A DNA stretch of 64,000 nt from Hyphomicrobium sp. (lineage in GTDB: Bacteria; Pseudomonadota; Alphaproteobacteria; Rhizobiales; Hyphomicrobiaceae): the NCBI GenBank assembly GCA_030148425.1, contig JASBTM010000008.1:248001-312000 (forward strand), in the 5' to 3' direction. Numbering within the stretch: the stretch's first letter is position 1; every line of letters starts with the position of its first letter. Made by a program: the position numbers and the translations under genes. The notes below the pieces were generated by a model. The model was not told the DNA's origin. It did no database searches and worked only from the letters and a program-made list of their open reading frames with translations. Shown here piece by piece: positions 27,353-36,731 of this stretch.

Positions 27353-30300
27353 ATGTCGTCGGCAAGCGGGTCGCACACTTTCTCTCTATGGAGAAATGTT
27401 TACACGACAGATAGCGGCGGCCTTGCCAATGCGTTTGCCGTGGCGCTGACTTTCGGATTTGTCGCTTACCTCTCCGCCGCCTTTACCCAGAACAGCGACG
27501 GCATCGCAACCGTCTGGCCCGCGAACGGTATCACGCTGGCCGCCGTCATCCTTACGCATCGCCCATGGCGCCGCCATCAGATCCTGGCGCTGACATTTGC
27601 AGCCAACATCATCGCGAACGTCTTCGCTCACCGCGCGCTTGTCCCCAACGTAGGCTTCGCAATGACGAACGTCATCGAAGTCTATACTGCGTTTCGGCTT
27701 CTGGAGCTGCAGGAACGAGAGCCGTTCGCCTTCGGCAGCGTTCAATTCTTTAAATCATTTTCCATCGGAGCGGTCACCGGCGCGTTGATAGGCGCGATCA
27801 CAGCCGCCGTCGTCGCCGTCTCCACCATTGCACCCATCAGCTGGAGCGTTTTCTCCTCTTGGCTGTTCGCTGACTTACTCGGCCTATTGACGGTCACCCC
27901 CGCCCTCGTCCGCCTGTGCCAAAAGCGTGTTGGGCCTTCGTCCTCAGCGTCACCCTGGGAAACGTATGCGCTCTTCACAGCGCTCTCTGCCGTTACAGTC
28001 ATCGTCGTGTCTCTGCCGCAGGCCGCCCTCGGATTTCTAATCCTGCCGATCCTCGTCCTGATCGCCTGCCGCCTCGGACCCAACGCAACGTCCGCTGCCG
28101 TCTTGATAATGTCCGCGATCTTTCTCGTGTGCACTGCCGTCGGCTTTCATCACGTCGGTTATTTCCCGCCGGCCCCATGGCTGACCGACACCCAACTCAT
28201 GCAGCTCCGGATGTTGACAGTATTCACCATCATCATGCTGCTCGCCGAAACGATCGACGCCCAAGCCCGGCTTCAAGAGCGGCTCTCGTCGGAAATCGCA
28301 CTGCGCGATGAATTGAACAAACACCTTCAGGCTCAAGAGCAGGCCATATTGGAGCAGAAGGCCGAGGTCGAGAAGGCGCACAACCGGCTGAAGGAAGCCA
28401 TCGAAATTCTCCCCGAAGGCATCGTTATCCTCGACGCCGACAATCGCTACGTCGCCTGGAACAAGCGCTACGCTCAGATCTACGATCGCGCTATCGACAC
28501 CATCGCCATCGGGCGCAGCATCGAAGAAGCCGTCCGCATCGGACTCGAACGCCAGATGTATCCCGAAGCGTTCGGCCGCGAGCAAGCATGGCTCGCCGAG
28601 CGCCTGAAGAATCTGCGCACGCCCGCGGCGCCGCACGAGCAGCTGCTCGATAACGGCCGCTGGTATCTCATCGAAGAGTGCCGGACCAAAGAAGGCGGTT
28701 TGATCAGCCTGCGCATCGACATCACCGAAATGAAGCAGCGCGAGGCGTCGATCCGCTTGCTGTTCGAGAACAATCCGCTGCCGATGTTCGTCCTCAGCCG
28801 CGACAGGCAGGCGATCCTCGCCGTCAACAACGCCGCGATCGCCCACTACGGCTACAGCCGCAAGGATTTCTCATTGATGTCGTTGCGTGACATCCAAAGC
28901 GGCGAACTTGTGCTGCCCTTCGAACATGGCATTCAGCACATTACGCCGACCGATGAAGCACAGCTCTTCAAGCATTTCCGCCGCGACGGCCGGTCCATCG
29001 AGGTCGAGGTTTACGTTCGCCCGCTGGCGCACGAAGGACAAGACGCGTTGTTGATCGCGGCGATCGATGTCACCGAGCGTCGCAAAGCCGACCGCAAAGC
29101 CGCTTACATGGCACGCCACGATGCCCTGACATCTCTTCCCAATCGACACTTTCTGGCGGAGCGGATGCAGCTTGCCATGGCGCGCGCCAAGCGCGGTGAT
29201 CGCATGGCGCTATTGCTGCTCGATCTCGATAACTTCAAGGTTGTGAACGATACGCTGGGCCACTCCGCTGGCGATGAGCTTCTGCAAACGGTTGCGGACC
29301 GTCTGAAGCTCGCCCTTCGCGAATCCGATACCGTGGCGCGGCTTGGCGGCGACGAGTTTGCCGTACTCGTTGTAGATCTCGATCATCCGTCGAGTGCGGT
29401 CCGTCTCGCGCAACGCCTAATCTCCATCTTGAACGAACCGATCCGCATCCGCACAAAGAACGTGACGTGCGGCGGCAGCATCGGCATCGCAATGGCGCCG
29501 GACGACAGCTGCGACCCCGATGAGCTTTTCCGCCTCGCTGACCTCGCGCTCTACGCAGCGAAGGAAGAGCAGCGCGGCACGGTCCGCCTGTTCGAACGCG
29601 AACTCGACGCCAAGTTAAAAGCCCGCAACCTGCTGGAAGTGGAGGTGCGGGAAGCGATCCTCAACAATGATTTCGAGCTGCATTATCAGCCGATCTTATG
29701 CTTGAAGACGATGATGCCTGTCGGGGCCGAAGCGCTTTTGCGCTGGCGTCACCCAAGGCTCGGCCTCGCGTCGCCTGCGGACTTCATTCCAATCGCCGAA
29801 GAGATCGGCATGATCGCGGATCTCGGCGCGAAAGTTCTTCGCCAAGCTTGCCTCGAGGCCATGTCCTGGCCCGAAGACACCAGCGTTTCGGTCAACATCA
29901 GCGCCATTGAGTTGGAAGCCGAGAGCTTCGTCGACACCGTCAAGGCGGCGCTGGCCGAGTCTGGTCTTCCAAGCAACCGGCTGACGATTGAAGTTACTGA
30001 ATCGATGATCATGAAGGACATCGATCTCGCCCGGAATGTGTTGCGCGAGATCTGCGACCTTGGCGTCGAAATCGCGATGGACGACTTCGGCACCGGCTAC
30101 TCTTCGCTCAGCTCTTTGACGAAAGTTCCGTTTCAGAAAATCAAAATCGACCGCTCGTTTGTGCGCGACCTCGCGGTGTCGATGGAGGCGCGCGCGATCC
30201 TGGCCACGATTGTCGATCTCGCCCGCGCGCTCGGCATGCGGACGACCGCCGAAGGCGTCGAGACAGCCGAACAACTCGATATCGTCAAGGAATACGGCTG

Positions 30301-30400
30301 TACCCTCGTGCAAGGCTTTCTATTCAACCGCCCCGAACCGGCAGACGTCATTCGCAAGATTTTGCGCGCCGGCAACGAGGCGCGCCAGAACGCGGCCTGA
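27353..30400 (+). CDS. MASE1-PAS-GGDEF-EAL cyclic-di-GMP signalling protein
   Basis: About 1015 residues. The N-terminal MASE1 membrane sensor spans residues 20-310 (FATVWPANGI-like segment GIATVWPANGITLAAV), then a coiled coil, two PAS domains, and a GGDEF domain with intact RLGGDEFAVL and an RxxD inhibitory site (RESD) five residues before it. The EAL domain has AEALLRWRHP, DDFGTGYSSL and EGVET. Both catalytic signatures look intact, so it could make or degrade c-di-GMP. An in-frame GTG at 27299 is an alternative start; neither has a strong ribosome site. Confidence 0.93.
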   Translation: MSSASGSHTFSLWRNVYTTDSGGLANAFAVALTFGFVAYLSAAFTQNSDGIATVWPANGITLAAVILTHRPWRRHQILALTFAANIIANVFAHRALVPNVGFAMTNVIEVYTAFRLLELQEREPFAFGSVQFFKSFSIGAVTGALIGAITAAVVAVSTIAPISWSVFSSWLFADLLGLLTVTPALVRLCQKRVGPSSSASPWETYALFTALSAVTVIVVSLPQAALGFLILPILVLIACRLGPNATSAAVLIMSAIFLVCTAVGFHHVGYFPPAPWLTDTQLMQLRMLTVFTIIMLLAETIDAQARLQERLSSEIALRDELNKHLQAQEQAILEQKAEVEKAHNRLKEAIEILPEGIVILDADNRYVAWNKRYAQIYDRAIDTIAIGRSIEEAVRIGLERQMYPEAFGREQAWLAERLKNLRTPAAPHEQLLDNGRWYLIEECRTKEGGLISLRIDITEMKQREASIRLLFENNPLPMFVLSRDRQAILAVNNAAIAHYGYSRKDFSLMSLRDIQSGELVLPFEHGIQHITPTDEAQLFKHFRRDGRSIEVEVYVRPLAHEGQDALLIAAIDVTERRKADRKAAYMARHDALTSLPNRHFLAERMQLAMARAKRGDRMALLLLDLDNFKVVNDTLGHSAGDELLQTVADRLKLALRESDTVARLGGDEFAVLVVDLDHPSSAVRLAQRLISILNEPIRIRTKNVTCGGSIGIAMAPDDSCDPDELFRLADLALYAAKEEQRGTVRLFERELDAKLKARNLLEVEVREAILNNDFELHYQPILCLKTMMPVGAEALLRWRHPRLGLASPADFIPIAEEIGMIADLGAKVLRQACLEAMSWPEDTSVSVNISAIELEAESFVDTVKAALAESGLPSNRLTIEVTESMIMKDIDLARNVLREICDLGVEIAMDDFGTGYSSLSSLTKVPFQKIKIDRSFVRDLAVSMEARAILATIVDLARALGMRTTAEGVETAEQLDIVKEYGCTLVQGFLFNRPEPADVIRKILRAGNEARQNAA

Positions 30401-30646
30401 ATGTCCGCTACCGTGCATTCGCCAGTTCATGGCGCGATGTAGCGCTTGAACAACGATCACCATACGGATCATTGACGGACATCAGAATATCGACGCCCAC
30501 TGCGCCACATTCCTGCAACGCGAAAAGAAAAGCATCCACGCATCATCCAAATGAGGGATGCCAAATTTTTTGGACCTTGCTCAAACTCCTCGCATTGCAG
30601 CCACCTTTCTATATTTTCGCGTATATTTTAGATGGAGGGGGTCGCC

Positions 30647-31402
30647 TTGGCAGATGTCGATTGCATTGCTGCACAACGCGGCCCCTTCAATTTCATTGCC
30701 GACATTTACGATTGCGCCCTCGACCCGCACCGATGGAACGCCCTTCTCTGTAAGGCGTCGCAGCTGGTGAGGGGCTGTGCGGAGTTCGGCACGTTCCAGC
30801 CTGAAGACGTCGCGGCGATTGCAGCATTGACGCCCCATTTCCGGCGCGCGGCGACGATGGCAAGTCTACTCGGATTCAAATCCATTACTGACGAAAATTG
30901 CCTCGATGTGTTCAACGGTGCACCCGTCGCCATCGTCTTGACCGATGGTAGAGGCTGCATCCTCGACGTGAATGAAGCAGGGCAGCGGATGCTCGACGGC
31001 TGCGCCCTTCTCTGTCTCGACGACGAACTCGCCGCGCGGGATAGAGCATCCGATATTGCGCTTCGGGCAGCCATCGTCCGCGCGGGACGAATGCATCGTC
31101 AGCCGTCTCAGCGCATCGAGCTGACAAGCATTCTGGTGAAAGGTGTAGGTGGAGTTTCGCCGTTCGCGGTCTGGGTAATGCCGATTAGCGAGAATCTGGG
31201 CTTCTCGATCTCGGGCTCGGCGAAGGCACGCGTCGCGATCTTCGCGTGTCCCATGCGATCGGCGGAAGGCCTCCCCTCGGAGACCTTCGTCCGGCACCAC
31301 TCCATCGCGGCCGGGGACGGGCGCCTGCTTGCCCTCCTCGCGAAAGGGCTAACTCCCGATGAGGCGGCATCGGCGCTCGCGATATCAATGGCCGGGGCGT
31401 AA
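30647..31402 (+). CDS. PAS-like regulator with shortened LuxR-type HTH
   Basis: A 251-residue protein. Its N-terminal DIYDCALDPHRWNALL and central NGAPVAIVLTDGRGCILDVN (PAS-like) match a family of LuxR-type regulators. The C-terminal HTH begins as expected (DGRLLALLAKGLTPDEAASA) but stops after LAISMAGA, before the recognition helix. It may therefore not bind DNA by itself. A TTG at 30647 with GGAGGGGG six bases upstream is preferred; ATG 30632 is an alternative. A hairpin sits directly on the stop codon. Confidence 0.75.
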   Translation: MADVDCIAAQRGPFNFIADIYDCALDPHRWNALLCKASQLVRGCAEFGTFQPEDVAAIAALTPHFRRAATMASLLGFKSITDENCLDVFNGAPVAIVLTDGRGCILDVNEAGQRMLDGCALLCLDDELAARDRASDIALRAAIVRAGRMHRQPSQRIELTSILVKGVGGVSPFAVWVMPISENLGFSISGSAKARVAIFACPMRSAEGLPSETFVRHHSIAAGDGRLLALLAKGLTPDEAASALAISMAGA

Positions 31403-31419
31403 GCGTTCCTCGCCCGGCC
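31390..31419. terminator. Hairpin at the end of the regulator gene
   Basis: GGCCGGGGCG (31390-31399) pairs with CGCCCGGCC (31411-31419) with one bulged G; the loop contains the TAA stop. The region lies between two convergent genes, so it may terminate both. Confidence 0.55.
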
Positions 31420-31452
31420 AATCGCCAAAAAGTCTGCGAAATCCGCAGCGCT

Positions 31453-31812
31453 TTAGTTCTGCACTTGGGATGACGTGATCTTCATCACGCTCGAAGGCTC
31501 ATCCACTCTCGGCGTACTGCAATTGGCGCGATCGATGTAAACCTTGACGCCGTCGCCACGAACGCCCGCAACGCCATTCCCGGACGCAACGGCAGAGGCA
31601 ACTTCCTCGCACGCCTCGCGAGACATCCACTGCATTTCGAGCGCCCCGTTGGCGAGCGTCGCAACGAGCAGTGAATTCTTCGCCGGCACCACCGGCGCCG
31701 CGTTGGATGTGTGATCCGACAGGATCGACTTACCGACGCCTGCTGTCCCTCCTGCGGTGGCCGCAACCAGGACGAAAGACGCAGCGAACTTTGACGCGGT
31801 CGTACCGAACAT
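31453..31812 (-). CDS. Secreted or membrane-anchored hypothetical protein
   Basis: A 119-residue protein with an N-terminal hydrophobic segment (FAASFVLVAATAGGTAGVG) that is a signal peptide or anchor, and two later cysteines (REACEE, RANCST) that could be bridged. The start at 31812 is set by CGGAGGG ten bases upstream. No family recognised. Confidence 0.65.
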   Translation of the reverse strand: MFGTTASKFAASFVLVAATAGGTAGVGKSILSDHTSNAAPVVPAKNSLLVATLANGALEMQWMSREACEEVASAVASGNGVAGVRGDGVKVYIDRANCSTPRVDEPSSVMKITSSQVQN

Positions 31813-31960
31813 GAAGCAACCCTCCGACAACCACGGCCAAAGCACCACATTGAGTCGGTCGAAGCCAAGTTGCGGCGAGCGTTGCGTCCACACAAAACGA
31901 GTATTGCACAGGGGCCTGTGCAAAACCCGGCACGGCCGCAATGGGCTCATCCCAAAGTCG

Positions 31961-31990
31961 AAGCCCCGGTCTCTCCCGAGACCGGGGCTT
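31961..31990 (-). terminator. Strong terminator hairpin
   Basis: A perfect 13-bp stem AAGCCCCGGTCTC / GAGACCGGGGCTT with a 4-base loop, 28 bp beyond the stop of the Gly-rich protein gene. Confidence 0.8.
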
Positions 31991-32017
31991 GCTGAGAACT
32001 ACAGCGATGTCACACGG

Positions 32018-32329
32018 TTAGTCGCAATAGCGATTACCGTAACGATAATAGCAATCGTCGCCGTAATACCTGTCCGCCGCAACCGCACCAAGAACAGCCG
32101 CGCCTACGCCGAGAGCAATCCACTGACCGCCGCGCCAGTAACCGCGACCGCGATGGTATCCACGACCGTAGCCATGGCCGTAATGACCGCGGAAGCCACG
32201 GCCACCGCCTTGCCAACCGTGACCGCCGTGACCACGATAACCGTCACGGGCGTCGGCCGTAGAAGCGGTGAACGTCGCCAGCGGCAGCGCCGTTGCGAGC
32301 GCTGCAACAAGACCAATGTATTTATTCAT
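32018..32329 (-). CDS. Secreted Gly/His/Tyr-rich protein
   Basis: A 103-residue protein with a signal peptide (MNKYIGLVAALATALPLA, cleavage near ADA), a low-complexity segment of Gly, His, Arg and Tyr (GGRGFRGHYGHGYGRGYHRG), a short hydrophobic helix (WIALGVGAAVLGAVA) and a Tyr/Cys-rich end CYYRYGNRYCD. Such proteins are frequent in Hyphomicrobiales; function unknown, metal binding possible. GGAGGAAG precedes the start. Confidence 0.7.
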   Translation of the reverse strand: MNKYIGLVAALATALPLATFTASTADARDGYRGHGGHGWQGGGRGFRGHYGHGYGRGYHRGRGYWRGGQWIALGVGAAVLGAVAADRYYGDDCYYRYGNRYCD

Positions 32330-32669
32330 ATTCTTCCTCCAGCGGGCGGCCGGGGAAACCGCCCTTGTCATGTGAGCGAAACGCGGTGGTCGGCATGTTG
32401 GTTTCATGCCGCGTCAGAGCTGCGCCGTTGTCTTAAAAGTGGGTAGAGAAACCGCAACGCCAATGCCGCTCCGAGCATTCCTGCCGTGCTCGAATTTCTC
32501 ACAGAATTCAGGGACTATTCAGGTGTCCGTCGCCGTTATGTCCCGCATATGCTCACGCACGCTCTGGCGCTCTTTTCTATTCATTTCGCATTCACAAACG
32601 GAACGAACGCAAAAGCGCCCGCCGATGGCGAGCGCTTCGAGTTGTTGACACCGCCGATGTGCTTTCAAC
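32330..32669. other. Intergenic region without a convincing gene
   Basis: 340 bp between two minus-strand genes. It should hold the promoter of the Gly-rich protein. A hairpin AAGCGC...GCC-GAT-GGC...GCGCTT at about 32611-32635 probably ends the GFA transcript. A 65-residue plus-strand frame at 32486 lacks support. Confidence 0.4.
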
Positions 32670-33095
32670 TCATTCGGGAATGAGCTCGCCCGAGCCACCG
32701 AACTCCGCCGGAAAGTCTTTGAGCTTCGGCAGTCCATCTTTCATCGGCAAAACCGTCTCGGCGTAATTCACGTGCACGACCGGCTGAAATGGCAACGACG
32801 GCAGAGTCGCCGAGAACACATCGACAAGTCCGAGACCCGGATGGTTCGTCACGAGATGGCCACCGCATTTCGTGCAGTATTTGCGCTCGCTCGCGGGTGT
32901 CTTCTGATAGGTCGCGACGAACTCTTCTCCTTCCGTCACCCGAACAGCCTCCGGCTTCCACAGCGTGAAGGCGTTGACGGGAGACGCCGACCAAGACCGG
33001 CACGATTGGCAGTGGCAGTATCCGCTCGCTTCCGGCGCCCCGGTTGCTTCGAGCTTCACCGATCCGCAAAAACAGGCACCTTGATAAGTCGGCAT
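32670..33095 (-). CDS. GFA (CENP-V-like) family protein
   Basis: A 141-residue zinc-binding protein of the GFA domain family, named after glutathione-dependent formaldehyde-activating enzyme, though most members have no proven activity. The cysteine pattern is complete: ACFCGSV (residues 7-13), YCHCQSCR (26-33) and CTKCGG (74-79). Formaldehyde handling is plausible in a methylotroph but cannot be inferred from the domain alone. Confidence 0.88.
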   Translation of the reverse strand: MPTYQGACFCGSVKLEATGAPEASGYCHCQSCRSWSASPVNAFTLWKPEAVRVTEGEEFVATYQKTPASERKYCTKCGGHLVTNHPGLGLVDVFSATLPSLPFQPVVHVNYAETVLPMKDGLPKLKDFPAEFGGSGELIPE

Positions 33096-33230
33096 TTCCT
33101 CAACCTTTCGTTTTTCTTACTGGCGACAACTCTATAGCCAGCCTGCAATAAAGTGCAGCCACATCGGACGCGGCACCAGACCTGAGTTTTTCACATGCCA
33201 CGCGCCAGCTAGAGACACGAAGCGGCGCCG

Positions 33231-33824
33231 TTAGCGGTCTTCGCTTCCGAGCTGGCGCATCCTCTCAAGCCACGCCTTCCGCTTTGCTTCGCTCAACGCC
33301 CCAATCGAGCCGATAAGTGTCTCGCGCACAGGACGCAGGCCGACAAAATTCAGAATGTTGCGCCGCATCCCGGCGACACCATGATTTCCAAACCAAAACC
33401 GGTAGACCAAGCTCGGCGTGTTCATCGTCACGACCATACGGGCGGAACGTCCGTTGAGCAGCGGTTTGACGAGAAGACCTTCACCCTGCGCCGCATAGAC
33501 AAACGCCGTACCGGGCCGCATCGCCTGCTCGAGAAATGCCTTCAGCAACGCGGGCATACTGCCGAGCCAGAGCGGAAAGACGAAAACGATATGTTCGGCA
33601 TCTGCGATCGCCCGAACGGCATCGGCGAGGCCTGCGGGCACCGCCGCATGCTGAAAATCTTTCTCGCTTCGCAGCCATGGAAAATCGAGCGTCGCAATAT
33701 CGATCAGACTCACCTGATGACCTTGCTCCTCGGCACCCTCGGCATACGCCGCCGCAAGAGCCCGGCCAAAGCGCGATGGACTAGGATCCGGATGACCGAC
33801 GATAATGAGCACACGACGCGGCAA
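33231..33824 (-). CDS. Flavodoxin-fold NAD(P)H oxidoreductase (KefF/MdaB-like)
   Basis: A 197-residue flavoprotein-like enzyme. The phosphate-binding start reads VLIIVGHPDPSPSRFG, and the flavin segment IVFVFPLWLGSMPALLKAFLEQ is typical of quinone reductases and KefF-type ancillary proteins. The start is probably TTG at 33824, because CAGGAG lies nine bases before it; the frame continues to 33869 without a ribosome site. Two-electron reduction of quinones is the likely activity. Confidence 0.87.
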   Translation of the reverse strand: MPRRVLIIVGHPDPSPSRFGRALAAAYAEGAEEQGHQVSLIDIATLDFPWLRSEKDFQHAAVPAGLADAVRAIADAEHIVFVFPLWLGSMPALLKAFLEQAMRPGTAFVYAAQGEGLLVKPLLNGRSARMVVTMNTPSLVYRFWFGNHGVAGMRRNILNFVGLRPVRETLIGSIGALSEAKRKAWLERMRQLGSEDR

Positions 33825-33909
33825 TAGCGTTTCTCCTGCCAGGAGAAACTGCCGTTGGATGGGCCACAATCACTTGATCTGCCTCAAGCCCGCTGAGGCG
33901 CTTGCGGCC

Positions 33910-34740
33910 TCAGGCGTCGACCGCGGTGCTCCCTCGCCCAGGCGACGACATCAGCGAGCGCAAGGTGTCCGCATCGCCGCCGTAGGAAACGAAATACGGA
34001 TTATCGAAAGTCCCGTTGGCGCGCAGAACACCGTACTCGAGTTCTTCGCCGTCGCGCGTCAACGTACAACCACCCGCGCCGCGCAAAACCGCATCGCCTG
34101 CTGCTGTGTCCCACTGCATCGTTCGTCCGAACCGCGGATAGATGTGCGCGTCAGCCGCCGCCACGAGACAGAACTTCAACGACGATCCGACGGAAATCTT
34201 CCGGTCGACCGGCAGACCCTGCAGAAATTCATCCGTCTCGACACCCGCGTGCGATGCGCTCGCGACAGCGGTCAGCCGGTCGGCCGTGCAGGATGTTCGG
34301 ATCTGCATGCGCTCGATGATGGATGCATCTCGGCCCAGTCGGCAACGGTATGAGGCGGAGCCATCGCCGCTGAAAAGCTCGTGCCGGGCAGGCGCAAAGA
34401 CCACGCCGAGTTTCGGACGACGCCTTTCTACGAGGCAGATGTTCACCGTGAAGTCGTCTTTCCCGCGGATGAATTCTTTTGTGCCGTCCAGCGGATCGAC
34501 AAGGAACACTGCGTCGCTGTCCGTCACGTCGATCGTGCCCGCAGCGGCCGACTCTTCCGCGATAATCGGAACGCCCGGCGCCAGCCTGCGCAATTCCCGC
34601 AGGATGAGTTCCTCCGCGGCTTCGTCCGCGTCGGTCACCGGACTGCCGTCGGCCTTGAGCAGAACATTCGGACCGGCTGCGCGGAATTGCGAAATGAGCT
34701 GGCCAGCCTCGATGGCGATGGCTTCGAGTTCACGCAACAT
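33910..34740 (-). CDS. cysQ: 3'(2'),5'-bisphosphate nucleotidase CysQ
   Basis: A 276-residue enzyme of the inositol monophosphatase superfamily that hydrolyses PAP to AMP. Metal-site motifs are EESAAAG near residue 71, DPLDGTKEFI near 91 and WDTAAGDAVLRGAGG near 218. The start at 34740 (MLRELEAIAIEAGQL) gives a standard N terminus. It follows the sulfotransferase gene by 4 bp on the same strand, so it likely removes the PAP that sulfotransferases produce. Confidence 0.92.
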   Translation of the reverse strand: MLRELEAIAIEAGQLISQFRAAGPNVLLKADGSPVTDADEAAEELILRELRRLAPGVPIIAEESAAAGTIDVTDSDAVFLVDPLDGTKEFIRGKDDFTVNICLVERRRPKLGVVFAPARHELFSGDGSASYRCRLGRDASIIERMQIRTSCTADRLTAVASASHAGVETDEFLQGLPVDRKISVGSSLKFCLVAAADAHIYPRFGRTMQWDTAAGDAVLRGAGGCTLTRDGEELEYGVLRANGTFDNPYFVSYGGDADTLRSLMSSPGRGSTAVDA

Positions 34741-34744
34741 TCGC

Positions 34745-35563
34745 TTACCCAAACGCGCGCGCGAGGCGGCGTTCGACCTGATAGCGCGGACGCACGAATT
34801 CGGTTTGAGCAAATCCTTGCGTCGCATCGCGCGTGAAGGGCGCATTGTCCTTCAACACCCAGCGCCGCCAGAGATAGCGGTCGAGGTTCGTCCGGGCCTT
34901 GAGCTCCGTCCGGTCTGCCTCCGCGATATCGCCGAGCCTGACGATCTTCCAACCCGTCTGCTGCTGCTTTTCTTCAGCTGTATTCCGCCGCTGCGCCACG
35001 GGAGAAATGCCGATCTCTCCGGAAACTTTTTCGACCAGCGCATCCGTATCGCCGATCTGGGCCACATGGTGGATCGATCCCATGATCTCGTCGAGGAGTG
35101 CCACTTTCTTCTCGTCGGGCATCCGGATCAGTTCGAGCCACGACAGCTCGAGCCAACGCTCCAGCAGAAAGTGCGTGATGAAATTCTGCCGCGTGGCGCG
35201 CAGGAACAACGAAAAGCCATAGGGATGCTGACCGCGCAGCATGTACCGCATCATGCGGTAATTGTAATAGGACAGCATGAGGCTTTCCGGCTCGCGCAGG
35301 ATGATCGAACGGACAATACGGCGATCCTGGAACATATCTTCGATCGAGCGGCCGATGAAATGGCCGGATACGGCCTTGATCCTGCTGCTCGGCACCTGGG
35401 TCACGCGATCATATTTGCGCTCGAACCAGCCGAGCGGAAATTTGCGGGTTCGCTTCTTGGGAGCCCAAAACCCGTCGCGGCCCAGCTCATCGACCAGATG
35501 CTGCTCGACAGTCGTTCCGGCGCATTTCGGAACATGGATATGAATGAGTAGAGGCTCGGACAT
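34745..35563 (-). CDS. Sulfotransferase-family protein
   Basis: A 272-residue protein with the 5'-phosphosulfate-binding loop HVPKCAGTT near residue 10 and a 3'-phosphate segment ILREPESLMLSYYNYR near 89, as in PAPS-dependent sulfotransferases of the carbohydrate type. It probably sulfates a cell-surface or lipid-linked sugar; the acceptor is unknown. The PAP phosphatase cysQ follows directly, supporting PAPS use. Confidence 0.85.
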   Translation of the reverse strand: MSEPLLIHIHVPKCAGTTVEQHLVDELGRDGFWAPKKRTRKFPLGWFERKYDRVTQVPSSRIKAVSGHFIGRSIEDMFQDRRIVRSIILREPESLMLSYYNYRMMRYMLRGQHPYGFSLFLRATRQNFITHFLLERWLELSWLELIRMPDEKKVALLDEIMGSIHHVAQIGDTDALVEKVSGEIGISPVAQRRNTAEEKQQQTGWKIVRLGDIAEADRTELKARTNLDRYLWRRWVLKDNAPFTRDATQGFAQTEFVRPRYQVERRLARAFG

Positions 35564-35763
35564 CGCGCTGCGGTTCCCCCCGGTCCAAAGGCGCCAAAGT
35601 GCCTCGGCTGATTGGCCTAGTCCAGGCTAGTCGTGGGGGATCGGCCTGACTAACCCAAACGGGATATCAGACGATTTTATAGTGGATCGTGTTGTTTAGA
35701 TCACACGCCGAAGGCGCCCACCTGAACGGCAAGCCGGAGAAAAGTCAAATTTTACCTGGGAAT

Positions 35764-36171
35764 TCAGGATCTTGCAGGCGGCGGGTGGTGATAGGCGATG
35801 ACGAGCAAACTGGTCAAAATCGACGACATCAGTCCCGCCAGCGCACCGACCCAGGTCGGAAATGCTTCCTCGACGAGCAACGCCACTTCGAGACCGGCCA
35901 AACTTCCGACGATGGACGCAATCGCAGCGAATACGAGGATGGGGGTCGGAAGTGCGGCTTCGTACTCTCCGACTGCAATTCCCTGATCGACAAGTGTGTT
36001 GCGCACGACTGCCCCCGCGACCGTTCCGGCCAGCCCAGCAAGAATGGCGAGCCAAGGTCCCGGCTGAAGAGAATTTCCGAGCAGCATTCCGACCAAAGCG
36101 CCGACGATCGTCCCGACGATCATAACCACTAGCAAACTCGCGGTTGTAATGCCGGCCATCGATCTTCCCAT
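35764..36171 (-). CDS. Small multispanning membrane protein
   Basis: A 135-residue hydrophobic protein with four predicted membrane helices (starting near residues 11, 38, 75 and 107) and Gly-rich small-residue packing motifs such as GTIVGALVGMLLG. No family recognised. The start could be 36171 or 36159. Confidence 0.6.
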   Translation of the reverse strand: MGRSMAGITTASLLVVMIVGTIVGALVGMLLGNSLQPGPWLAILAGLAGTVAGAVVRNTLVDQGIAVGEYEAALPTPILVFAAIASIVGSLAGLEVALLVEEAFPTWVGALAGLMSSILTSLLVIAYHHPPPARS

Positions 36172-36332
36172 CGTCTTCCTCGCAAAGGTTGGGATGTTCA
36201 GCCAACGACGTTATGCGCCGGTAGATTTCCCGCGCCAAGTCCATTATCGCCCTGCACGCTTTCGCGGAACGTGCGGCCGGTCTCAAAAAGCCAATAGCGG
36301 CCCCGGGGAGAGGCCGCCGGATTTTCATCCCA

Positions 36333-36548
36333 TTAGACGTGCTTACAATTCAGCCAACCGAACATCCGGTCGCCGAATTTTGCCGTGCGATAAGCGACGC
36401 GCTTGACGAAGTTGGTCGTGCCATCGACGGCGGACGTAACCTCCGAGTGAACGCGTTTATATCCGAAGCAATGCGCCTCCGATGCGGCTGGCAAGGCCGT
36501 CAGCGCACCAAGTGCTATTGCGGCGCCGAGGATAGATCGTTTCGACAT
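36333..36548 (-). CDS. Small secreted protein
   Basis: A 71-residue protein with a signal peptide (SILGAAIALGALTALPAA, cleavage near SEA) and a basic mature part with two cysteines, ending RMFGWLNCKHV. AGGAG lies eight bases before the ATG. Family unknown. Confidence 0.65.
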   Translation of the reverse strand: MSKRSILGAAIALGALTALPAASEAHCFGYKRVHSEVTSAVDGTTNFVKRVAYRTAKFGDRMFGWLNCKHV

Positions 36549-36731
36549 GCTAGAACTCCTGGTTGGCTTTCAACGATAAATAGAATCTACGCCGAACCTC
36601 GCACGCTGCGAGCGCAACCTCAGTGTTTGGTTAGTCTGGAGTGAAGGCCGCGAGCGCCACAGGCATTAACGGCGGGGACAACCGCCCTGTCCCCCATCGG
36701 CTTTGCGTTGCGGAATTGAAGATTTAATCCG

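Noticed and set aside
32486-32683. Plus-strand 65-codon frame between two minus-strand genes
   Set aside because: GTG start without ribosome site, crosses a hairpin and ends inside the GFA gene.
32670-33095. Annotating the GFA protein as glutathione-dependent formaldehyde-activating enzyme
   Set aside because: The domain name does not establish the activity; only the zinc-binding family can be supported.
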